A DNA stretch of 11,070 nucleotides, from the NCBI GenBank assembly GCA_033720735.1, contig JAWWBX010000124.1, forward strand, positions 1-11,070. The letters run 5' to 3'. A program made the translations under genes and the position numbers. Below, piece after piece: positions 1 to 6,298 of this stretch (position 1 is its first letter; the number at the start of each line of letters is the position of its first letter). Below the pieces are notes generated by a model, which did no database searches, had not been told where the DNA came from, and saw only the letters and a program-made list of their open reading frames with translations. The stretch is from B8-G4 sp033720735. GTDB taxonomy: Bacteria > Bacteroidota > Bacteroidia > Chitinophagales > Saprospiraceae.

Positions 1-35
1 ATCTAATGTCTAATCTCTAACATCTAACCTTCTAT
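1..35 (-). repeat. Degenerate 7-bp tandem array at the 3' end of the glycosyltransferase gene
   Basis: Read on the plus strand the bases fall into consecutive heptamers ATCTAAT, GTCTAAT, CTCTAAC, ATCTAAC and a weaker CTTCTAT. On the minus strand this is roughly RTTAGAY. The array supplies the stop codon and the last codons of the glycosyltransferase gene (tail residues LDVRD), so the coding sequence runs into the repeat. The array may continue beyond the left window edge. The unit resembles the RTTGGCT heptamer at 1542-1576 but lies in the opposite orientation. The periodicity is seen directly; its function is unknown. Confidence 0.7.
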
Positions 36-1506
36 CTCCCACCTTGCCGCACTCATACACATGATACTGTGCATACCAGGTATTGAGCCTGGGGATCGGG
101 AGCATGGAAGCGGGCTCGCGATACACAGCCACCGGTTCTCCGCCACACAGAGCGCTGAAGTGCCCGGCAGCACAAGCATGGTAGTGACGGGGCTCAGTTC
201 GTCGCACGATCAGGATAAATTCTGACAAGTCGGCAAGTTGCTGACCCATCCGTGCGCACCCGCCTTCCAGTTCAACCACGACTTCTTCCATGTTGTGATA
301 CCGGATAAACTTGAGCGGCATTTGCCGTTCGAGCAAGACATGTACCTGCTCTGCCCGGGAGGCGACGAAGGGCCGGTCAGGATAGCGATCGGCCAGTTCC
401 TGGATCCAGGCACGTTGTTCATCGAGGGTCATCCTGGGGCGCATAAAGGGCACGTCACCCAGACCGTAGATCCCGACACCCACGATCCACAGCCAGGCCG
501 GCAGCGAAACCAGATCCATCACACGCTCCAGAGCCACTACGGCCCAGACCGTGATCAATGGCAGGATCACGATGAAATCCACATGGGATTGAAACTCCAT
601 GCTGTAGAACAAGAGCCACAGAACGATCGCACCGCCAAAAAGCATGCCTGATCCCGGTCTGGCCAGCATCGTCTTGCCAGGCCGAACGATCGCAATGACG
701 ACGCCGGCAGCCGCCAGTATAAAATGCGGGACTTCAGTCAGGAAGCCTCTGCTAATTTCGGGTACCCACCGCAATGGTGCCTCTGCGAGCCGGCTTGCTT
801 CGTTGGCCAGATGCTTCAGCACGAGCTGATTCCAGGCCGGCTGCCAGGTACCTGTCACCGACAGGTAAAGCACCAGGACTGAAAGCGCAAGCAATCCACC
901 GATCACGAGGCGGCTTGCCGCCTTCCACCGCTGCGCACCACCACCCGCCATCACTGTCATCAGCATGGCCAGGCCATAGAGGCCGGCGGGATGCCAGGCA
1001 AGCACGCAGAGACCGGCGCAGAGACCGGCCTGCAGCCAGCGTTCTTTCAGCACTGCAGCCATCCCGAGACTGGCAAAAAGCACCACGAGGATCTTTGGTT
1101 CGGCATTGATGCAACCGATCATCATAGGCATCCCGAACCCGGCAAAAAGAAGCACGCCAACCCACACCAACACCGATCTTTGTGTAATGCCTCTCAGCAG
1201 GTGGTAAATGGCCATTCCGGTCAGCGGGTAGCAAATGAGCCCCAGCACCCGCAACGACAGGTAACCGGGCAGGTCGGTTACCGTACTCGTAAGCCAGATC
1301 CACCCTCCTCCGATGAGCGCTGAGAGCGGTGTGTACCCAAACGGCGTGGCAGCATACAACGGCTCACCCCGGGCTACGACCTGTGCCATGTAGATGAGGA
1401 AGGCCCGATCCCCCTGTACCGGCCAGCTGAAAGGCTGGATAAGCAGCATCGGCACCAGTACGATCAATGCCGCAATCAAATAGCCAGCGCGGTGGTGTTG
1501 GTTCAA
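10..1506 (-). CDS. Polytopic membrane glycosyltransferase, GT-C / dolichyl-phosphate-mannose mannosyltransferase-like
   Basis: A 498-residue protein with about 11 hydrophobic segments over residues 8-350 (clear ones near 8-26, 112-131, 158-187, 198-216, 258-274, 306-326 and 335-349), then a soluble tail of about 150 residues. After the first membrane segment comes a loop with G-D-R (Asp33) followed by ARGEPLY and a Thr-Pro pair (59-60). This layout is typical of GT-C enzymes, where an acidic residue in the first extracytoplasmic loop is catalytic and the donor is a polyprenyl-phosphate sugar. The exact sugar and acceptor cannot be told. A WHPAG motif lies at 171-175. The start is TTG at 1504-1506: the frame closes with TGA five codons upstream, and the next Met (residue 20) would cut the first membrane segment. 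A 141-bp repeat-rich spacer separates it from ftsH, so it may be transcribed on its own. Its C-terminus ends inside a heptamer array. Family assignment rests on architecture and a few motifs; the GT39/PMT-like label is inference. Confidence 0.72.
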   Translation of the reverse strand: MNQHHRAGYLIAALIVLVPMLLIQPFSWPVQGDRAFLIYMAQVVARGEPLYAATPFGYTPLSALIGGGWIWLTSTVTDLPGYLSLRVLGLICYPLTGMAIYHLLRGITQRSVLVWVGVLLFAGFGMPMMIGCINAEPKILVVLFASLGMAAVLKERWLQAGLCAGLCVLAWHPAGLYGLAMLMTVMAGGGAQRWKAASRLVIGGLLALSVLVLYLSVTGTWQPAWNQLVLKHLANEASRLAEAPLRWVPEISRGFLTEVPHFILAAAGVVIAIVRPGKTMLARPGSGMLFGGAIVLWLLFYSMEFQSHVDFIVILPLITVWAVVALERVMDLVSLPAWLWIVGVGIYGLGDVPFMRPRMTLDEQRAWIQELADRYPDRPFVASRAEQVHVLLERQMPLKFIRYHNMEEVVVELEGGCARMGQQLADLSEFILIVRRTEPRHYHACAAGHFSALCGGEPVAVYREPASMLPIPRLNTWYAQYHVYECGKVGDRRLDVRD

Positions 1507-1541
1507 AGGCGTCCGGGATCAGTCTGGCAGCAAGATAAGCG

Positions 1542-1576
1542 ATTGGCTATTGGCCGTTAGCTATTGGCTGTTGGCT
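1542..1576 (+). repeat. 7-bp tandem array, consensus RTTGGCT, five units
   Basis: Five contiguous heptamers: ATTGGCT, ATTGGCC, GTTAGCT, ATTGGCT, GTTGGCT. The array lies 36-70 bp upstream of the TTG start of the glycosyltransferase, about where a promoter would sit. It is followed after 5 bp by the 8-bp array. The third unit (GTTAGCT) is intermediate between this consensus and the RTTAGAY heptamers at 1-35. Its role is unknown. Confidence 0.8.
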
Positions 1577-1581
1577 GACGG

Positions 1582-1645
1582 ATGCGCACATGAACACGAG
1601 AACACATGAACACATGAACACATGAACACATGAACACATGAACAC
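1582..1645. repeat. 8-bp tandem array (ATGAACAC), eight units
   Basis: Eight octamers in register: ATGCGCAC, ATGAACAC, GAGAACAC, then five perfect ATGAACAC copies. The array ends 2 bp from the ftsH stop codon (TAA on the minus strand at 1648-1650). Copy-number changes would therefore leave FtsH intact but change the ftsH 3' end and its distance to the glycosyltransferase gene. Units abut with no spacers, so this is a microsatellite-type array. The perfect copies suggest recent slippage expansion. Confidence 0.9.
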
Positions 1646-1647
1646 AA

Positions 1648-3678
1648 TTAAGAAATATCCACTTCGTCAGTGGGAGCGCGTTCGGGTTGCTCGTGCTCCT
1701 CGTCGCTGGACTCCTGCCCGTTGGACGAAGGCGGATCGTGGTCTTCATCGGTGGGGTCGATATGGGCTTTCGGCTCTTCGTAGGGCCGTTCACCGATGAG
1801 TTTCTCAACGTCAGACTTGAGGAGGACCTCTTTCTCGAGCAGCTGGCGGGCCAGGATCTCCAGTTCTTCGCGATGCTCGCGCAGCAGATTCTGTGCACGC
1901 AGGTACTGCTCGTCGATCATCCGGCGCACTTCATCATCAATCAGCTTGGCGGTTTCATCCGAATAAGGCTTCTGGAATTGGTCCTGAGACATGCCATGGA
2001 ATGAGACATTGCCCACCTTGTCATTCATGCCGTAGACTGCGATCATGCCATAGGCCATCTTGGTGACGCGATCGAGATCGTTTTGCGCGCCGGTGGAGAT
2101 CTTGTCGAAGACGATCTTTTCGGCGGCGCGACCGCCGAGGGTCATACAGATCCTGTCGAGGAACTGCTCAGTGCGCGTGATGTATTCTTCTTTCGGCAAA
2201 TACTGGGCGTAACCCAGTGTGCCGATCCCGCGTGGCACAATGGTCACCTTGACCAGCGGCGAGGCGTGCTCAAGGTACCAGCCACAAATAGCGTGTCCTG
2301 CTTCGTGGTAGGCGATGATCTCCTTCTCCTGGGGCGAGATCAGTTTATTCTTCTTCTCCAATCCGCCGATCACACGGTCCAGGGCGTAGTTAAAGTCGGC
2401 CATGTGGACCGCGGTCTTGTTGTGGCGTGCTGCGATCAGCGCTGCCTCGTTGCACACGTTGGCGATGTCGGCGCCGGCAAATCCCGGTGTCATTTCGGCC
2501 AGAGTGGCTGGATTGACCTCCTCGCTGATCTTGATATGTTTGAGGTGCACCTTGAAGATGGCCTCGCGTCCTTTAAGGTCGGGTCGGTCAATACCGATCT
2601 GACGGTCGAAACGCCCTGGTCGCAAGAGAGCCGGATCGAGCACATCGGGACGGTTGGTTGCGGCCATGAGGATCACCCCTTTGTCCGTGCTGAAACCATC
2701 CATCTCCACGAGCAGCTGGTTGAGCGTGTTTTCGCGCTCGTCATTCCCGCCCTGGAATGTACCGCGCCCGCGGGCACGGCCGATCGCATCAATTTCATCG
2801 ATAAAGACGATACACGGCGCTTTCTCGCGCGCCTGCTTGAACAGATCGCGAACCCGTGATGCGCCCACCCCGACAAACATCTCCACGAAGTCAGAACCGG
2901 AGATTGAAAAGAAGGGTACTCCCGCTTCTCCGGCCACTGCTTTGGCCAGCAGGGTCTTACCGGTACCTGGGGGGCCAACCAGCAATACGCCTTTGGGGAT
3001 CTTGCCCCCAAGGGCCGTATACTTCTTCGGGTTTTTCAGGAAGTCGACAACCTCCATGACTTCTTCCTTGGCTTCATCGAGGCCCGCCACATCCTGGAAA
3101 GTGACGGTCACCTTCGTGTTGTTGTCAAACAGGGTGGCCTTGGACTTGCCGATGTTGAAGATCTGCGCCCCTCCGGCACCACCGCCGCCACTCACACGCC
3201 GCATGATGAACAGCCAGATGGCGATGATCAGGAAGATGGGGATCACCCACCCCAGCAACGGAGCGAGCCAGTTTTGTTTTTCGATGTATTCAGGATACAC
3301 CCGGTGGTCTTCCGGGACACTGTTGTTGATGCGGTTGAGTTCCTGAACGAAGGCATCTTCCGGGCCAATATTGAATACGTAGTGGGCGCGCGTACGGGTC
3401 AGGTTGGTCTTGACGGCATCCTTGTGGCGGTCAAGCCGCAGGCGATCCTGTTGGATATACACATAGGCATCGCGCTTGTTGACGACCTCCAGGCGCTCCA
3501 CATCACCGGCTTTCACAAACCGCTCGTAGTCATAGAGTGTGATCGACTCCCGTCCCGGATTGTCCATCCAGACCAGGTTGAAGCCGATCAGCACCAGGAT
3601 AATGATCCCGTAGATCCAATACGAGTTGAAATTGAATCTGGGCTGTTGTTTTTCAGAATTTTGCTGCTGCTCTTCCAT
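1648..3678 (-). CDS. ftsH: ATP-dependent zinc metalloprotease FtsH
   Basis: A membrane-anchored AAA+ protease that degrades misfolded membrane proteins and short-lived regulators as a hexamer facing the cytoplasm. The 676 residues show the full family order. There is a first membrane helix near 21-37, an extracytoplasmic domain at about 40-135, a second helix near 139-158, and a Gly-rich linker at 163-170. The AAA module has Walker A GPPGTGKT (235-242), the pore-loop region FVEMFVGVGASR (264-275), Walker B IVFIDEID (290-297) and the second region of homology ending RPGRFDRQ with arginine fingers Arg353 and Arg356. The peptidase has HEAGH (458-462) and the third zinc ligand Asp534 in a QNDLD context. 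The tail after about 632 is acidic and disordered-looking. No key residue is missing. The ATG start gives a normal N-terminus just before the first helix. rsfS lies 65 bp upstream on the same strand, an arrangement common in Bacteroidota. A 7-bp inverted repeat sits in that spacer. Confidence 0.98.
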   Translation of the reverse strand: MEEQQQNSEKQQPRFNFNSYWIYGIIILVLIGFNLVWMDNPGRESITLYDYERFVKAGDVERLEVVNKRDAYVYIQQDRLRLDRHKDAVKTNLTRTRAHYVFNIGPEDAFVQELNRINNSVPEDHRVYPEYIEKQNWLAPLLGWVIPIFLIIAIWLFIMRRVSGGGGAGGAQIFNIGKSKATLFDNNTKVTVTFQDVAGLDEAKEEVMEVVDFLKNPKKYTALGGKIPKGVLLVGPPGTGKTLLAKAVAGEAGVPFFSISGSDFVEMFVGVGASRVRDLFKQAREKAPCIVFIDEIDAIGRARGRGTFQGGNDERENTLNQLLVEMDGFSTDKGVILMAATNRPDVLDPALLRPGRFDRQIGIDRPDLKGREAIFKVHLKHIKISEEVNPATLAEMTPGFAGADIANVCNEAALIAARHNKTAVHMADFNYALDRVIGGLEKKNKLISPQEKEIIAYHEAGHAICGWYLEHASPLVKVTIVPRGIGTLGYAQYLPKEEYITRTEQFLDRICMTLGGRAAEKIVFDKISTGAQNDLDRVTKMAYGMIAVYGMNDKVGNVSFHGMSQDQFQKPYSDETAKLIDDEVRRMIDEQYLRAQNLLREHREELEILARQLLEKEVLLKSDVEKLIGERPYEEPKAHIDPTDEDHDPPSSNGQESSDEEHEQPERAPTDEVDIS

Positions 3679-3701
3679 TCAAATTCACTGCTTTGCAATA
3701 C

Positions 3702-3720
3702 GTGTAACGCATGGTTACAC
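3702..3720. promoter_or_regulatory. Inverted repeat GTGTAAC-N5-GTTACAC upstream of ftsH
   Basis: A perfect 7-bp inverted repeat with a 5-base centre (GCATG). It lies in the 65-bp spacer between rsfS and ftsH, 23 bp before the ftsH start codon. The symmetry fits either an operator for a dimeric regulator or a small hairpin in the rsfS-ftsH mRNA. There is no T-tract on the minus strand after it, so it is not a standard intrinsic terminator. The repeat is seen directly; a regulatory role is inferred. Confidence 0.4.
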
Positions 3721-3743
3721 AAAAGGGTTTGCCCGGGCCATCG

Positions 3744-4127
3744 TTAAAGATGGTCGTACTCGGTCATGAACGCGTCGCTCCAGAGCTCCTCAAGGGCGTA
3801 AAATGCGCGCGTTTCCGGGTAAAAGACGTGCACCACGGTGTCGAAATAATCGATACAGATCCACCGGGCATTGCCGAGCCCCTCGTAGTGTGCCGGGTGC
3901 TCCCCGGTCTCTTCCTTGACTTTCAGTCGGATATTTTCGGCGATCGCCCGGATTTGCGTGGTTGAATCACCCTGGCAGACAATGAAATAGTCGGTGGGGG
4001 CGTCGTCCAGTTCAGTGAGGTCCAGTTTAATGATCCGCTTGCCCTTCGTGTCTGAGATGCTATTTATGATCAGCTGGTTGAGCGTGTCTGCACGCTCGAT
4101 TTTCCTGGCTTCCGATGATCTTGTCAA
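3744..4127 (-). CDS. rsfS: Ribosome silencing factor RsfS (Iojap family)
   Basis: RsfS binds ribosomal protein uL14 on the large subunit and blocks joining of the subunits, lowering translation in starvation or stationary phase. The 127-residue length is typical. Family signatures are clear: a start near ADTLNQLI (13-20), TDYFIVCQGDST at 45-56, then IRAIAENI, and the C-terminal block with WICIDYFDTVVHVF (89-102) and FYALEELW (109-116). The start is assigned to TTG at 4125-4127. The frame stays open only to a TAA at 4173-4175, contains no ATG or GTG in that stretch, and the first internal Met is near the C-terminus. With TTG the conserved domain starts at a normal distance from residue 1. The gene is first in a minus-strand set with ftsH and is divergent from birA across 62 bp. 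Confidence 0.95.
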   Translation of the reverse strand: MTRSSEARKIERADTLNQLIINSISDTKGKRIIKLDLTELDDAPTDYFIVCQGDSTTQIRAIAENIRLKVKEETGEHPAHYEGLGNARWICIDYFDTVVHVFYPETRAFYALEELWSDAFMTEYDHL

Positions 4128-4189
4128 ACGCTGTGTTTTGGTGAAATAATCGATCTTGCGACCTGTACTATTTTACAAATTAAGTCTTT
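4128..4189. promoter_or_regulatory. Divergent rsfS/birA intergenic region
   Basis: This 62-bp AT-rich spacer separates two divergent genes that both appear to start with TTG, so transcription for both must start here or inside the opposite coding region. No strong TAnnTTTG element is present. The best minus-strand match is TTAATTTG (complement of 4176-4183, one mismatch) without a clear -33 box. The best plus-strand match is TATTTTAC (4169-4176). Shared promoter function follows from layout, not from a motif. Confidence 0.45.
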
Positions 4190-4954
4190 TTGACCAGTTT
4201 AGTTCCACATCGGATTGGCACGACCCAACTGCTGTTCACTTCGCTGACGTCGACCAATCAATTTGCTCTTGAACTGGTATCAAAAACCCGTCCAACCCCG
4301 GGAACTGTCGTTTCGGCATCTTTTCAATCCGCCGGCCGCGGCCAAATTGGCAGGGATTGGGTCAGCGAACGGGGCAAAAATGCCTGTTTCTCCGTCGTAT
4401 TGTATCCAGCGGTGCCCGCGACCGATCAGTTTCTTCTTAACGCATCCGTGGCACTGGCGCTGCGCAACGTGGTCGCCGCCGTCGTCCCCGGGTCCGTGAC
4501 CATCAAATGGCCAAACGACATCTATATCGAGGACAGCAAGGTCGCAGGTATCCTGATCCAGAATGCGGTAGCCGGCACACGACTGCGGTACAGCATTGCG
4601 GGCATCGGACTCAATGTCAACCAGACCCGGTTTCCGGATGACCTGCCCAACCCCACCTCACTCCGCATGGAGTGCGATCGCTGGATCGACCTGGCCTGGA
4701 TACGCCGGCAAGTGTGTCACGCGCTCGAGGCAGCCCTGCAGCCTGCGGCAGACAGCACCGAAATCCTTCGGGCCTACCAGCTGCATCTTTACCAAAGCGG
4801 CCGGCGCGTGTGGTTTGAGGAAACAGACTCAGGCATTCGGTTCGAAGCACAGATCGTGAGAGTAGATGGTAACGGCAAGCTGCGGCTCCTCCGGGCCGGA
4901 CAGGAGACCGCCTATGCCTTCAATGAAATCAAAATGATCATGCATGCAAGCTGA
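4190..4954 (+). CDS. birA: Biotin--[acetyl-CoA-carboxylase] ligase, catalytic-only (group I) form
   Basis: Activates biotin with ATP to biotinyl-AMP and transfers it to the conserved lysine of biotin carboxyl carrier proteins such as acetyl-CoA carboxylase. The 254-residue protein begins directly with the catalytic domain. It has STN (21-23), the adenylate-binding loop SAGRGQIGRDW (47-57), KWPND (106-110), the Lys117 region KVAGIL (117-122) and GIGLNVN (138-144), then the small C-terminal domain from about 205. There is no N-terminal winged helix, so it should not act as a biotin-operon repressor; this form is usual in Bacteroidota. The TTG start at 4190-4192 is the only candidate: TAA lies three codons upstream, and the first internal Met is residue 160, beyond the active site. 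The last 11 bases overlap cinA, suggesting coupled translation. Confidence 0.95.
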   Translation: MTSLVPHRIGTTQLLFTSLTSTNQFALELVSKTRPTPGTVVSASFQSAGRGQIGRDWVSERGKNACFSVVLYPAVPATDQFLLNASVALALRNVVAAVVPGSVTIKWPNDIYIEDSKVAGILIQNAVAGTRLRYSIAGIGLNVNQTRFPDDLPNPTSLRMECDRWIDLAWIRRQVCHALEAALQPAADSTEILRAYQLHLYQSGRRVWFEETDSGIRFEAQIVRVDGNGKLRLLRAGQETAYAFNEIKMIMHAS

Positions 4955-6188
4955 AATACTCAGCATTGGTGACGAACTGCTGATCGGACAGGTGGTCAAT
5001 ACCAACGCCGCCACGATCGGCCAGGCCCTGACCGGGGTCGGCATCCCCGTTGTCCACGGCAGCGTCATCCGGGACGATCTCGACGACATCGTCACCGGTC
5101 TCAAACGCGCCTGGCAGCGCAGCGACATCATTGTTCTGACCGGCGGGCTGGGCCCCACCCGCGACGACAAGACCGTCGCAGCAGTCGCTGCTTTCTTCGA
5201 TTCCCCGCTCGTCTTTTCGGAGTCGACCTGGTCACGCCTCAACACCATGTTTGCACAATTTGGCCGCACCCCCACTGAAGCCCATCGCCAGCAATGCATG
5301 TTGCCTGCCGACGCCGACCTGCTCACCAATCGCCTCGGAACGGCCCCCGGGATGCATTTTAGCAAAGATGGCCGTCATCTGTTTGTCATGCCCGGGGTGC
5401 CCTACGAAATGGAGGGCATCCTCGCAGAGTACGTCATTCCGAGGATTCGCAACGGATTGAATGGCGTCGTCCCGGTCCAGGTCGCCACGATCTGCACCGT
5501 TGGCGAGGGGGAATCCCGCCTGGCCGAGCAGATCAAAGATATAGAGGATGGTCTGCCTCCCGGAATGCAACTGGCTTATTTGCCCCGCCCGGGTCAGGTA
5601 CGGGTGCGTATCACCAGCCGTCACAAGGATCATCAGGAGGGTATACGGCAGTTGCACGAGGTCAGCGACCGGATCGCTGCGCGCCTGGCCGCGTTCGTCT
5701 ATGCGCGCGAAGACATTCCGCTGGCTGAGGCCCTGGGTCGCCAGCTGGCGGATCGCCGCCTGATGCTTGGAGTCGCCGAAAGCTGTACGGGCGGATACCT
5801 CGGTCACCTCATCACCAGCATCCCGGGATCATCGGCCTGGTTTGCCGGTGGAGGTATCACCTACTCCAACACACTCAAAATGCGGCTGTTGGGCGTTGCA
5901 GAGGAAACGCTGGCTCAATCCGGTGCCGTCAGCGAGGCCACCGTGGTGGAGATGGCACGGGGTGCCGTACAGCATTTTTCTGCGGACCTTGCGGTCGCCG
6001 TCACCGGGATCGCCGGGCCGGATGGTGGCACACCAGACAAACCGGTTGGCACCGTATGGATCTGTGTTGCGGATGCGAACCAAACCCTGACCCGCCTGTT
6101 CCACTTCGGGAAGGACCGGGCGCGCAATATTGAACTGAGCGCCGTCAGCGCCTTGAATCTGGTGCGAAAATTTTTAACGCGCCCCTGA
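4944..6188 (+). CDS. cinA: CinA family protein: MoCF-like domain plus nicotinamide-nucleotide amidase
   Basis: A full-length two-domain CinA of 414 residues. The N-terminal molybdopterin-binding-like domain (about 1-170) carries IGDELLIGQ (8-16) and LTGGLGPTRDD (65-75). In studied homologues this domain has ADP-ribose pyrophosphatase activity. The C-terminal PncC domain (about 258-412) deamidates NMN to nicotinic acid mononucleotide in pyridine-nucleotide salvage. It has AESCTGG with the nucleophilic Ser280, WFAGGGITYSN (299-309), Lys312 and VTGIAGPDGG (353-362) followed by KPVGTV. All expected active-site motifs are present. Despite the name (competence-induced, from Streptococcus), a role in competence is not implied here. 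The gene starts inside the 3' end of birA with no evident Shine-Dalgarno sequence, so translation is probably coupled. A promoter for the next gene overlaps its last codons. Confidence 0.95.
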   Translation: MQAEILSIGDELLIGQVVNTNAATIGQALTGVGIPVVHGSVIRDDLDDIVTGLKRAWQRSDIIVLTGGLGPTRDDKTVAAVAAFFDSPLVFSESTWSRLNTMFAQFGRTPTEAHRQQCMLPADADLLTNRLGTAPGMHFSKDGRHLFVMPGVPYEMEGILAEYVIPRIRNGLNGVVPVQVATICTVGEGESRLAEQIKDIEDGLPPGMQLAYLPRPGQVRVRITSRHKDHQEGIRQLHEVSDRIAARLAAFVYAREDIPLAEALGRQLADRRLMLGVAESCTGGYLGHLITSIPGSSAWFAGGGITYSNTLKMRLLGVAEETLAQSGAVSEATVVEMARGAVQHFSADLAVAVTGIAGPDGGTPDKPVGTVWICVADANQTLTRLFHFGKDRARNIELSAVSALNLVRKFLTRP

Positions 6189-6202
6189 ATGTGGTATTTT
6201 TG
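6172..6202 (+). promoter_or_regulatory. Bacteroidota-type promoter for the E2 / PorE-like pair
   Basis: The -7 box TATTTTTG (6195-6202) matches the Bacteroidota consensus TAnnTTTG exactly. A T-rich -33 element (TTTT at 6172-6175 within TTTTTAAC) lies 19 bp upstream, the usual spacing, though the final G of TTTG is absent. The promoter straddles the cinA stop codon. Transcription would start near 6209 and leave a leader of about 90 bases before the E2 ATG. Motif match seen; activity inferred. Confidence 0.6.
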
Positions 6203-6298
6203 CACCCGCAAGAGATTTACGGCGCAAACGGTAACATTCTCACTCCCAGCGTGTTGGAAATTCAGTAAACGGGCACTTCCGAGCTAAAATACAAGTAC

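Noticed and set aside
1582..1645. Possible CRISPR array
   Set aside because: Units are 8 bp and abut directly with no spacers, and no cas genes are nearby.
2083..2859. Long open frame (258 codons) on the plus strand inside ftsH, and another at 2654-3346
   Set aside because: Both lie antisense to the fully motif-supported ftsH and their translations show no recognisable domain. They are shadows of GC-rich coding sequence.
4122..4127. TTGACA on the minus strand resembling a sigma-70 -35 box
   Set aside because: It is the TTG start codon of rsfS plus its second codon, and Bacteroidota promoters use different elements.
4137..4176. birA promoter from TTTG (4137-4140) and TATTTTAC (4169-4176)
   Set aside because: The 28-bp gap between the elements is too long for the usual 19-22 bp, and the -7 match is poor.
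4190..4260. Biotin-responsive repressor function for BirA
   Set aside because: The protein begins at the catalytic domain with only 20 residues before STN, leaving no room for a winged helix.
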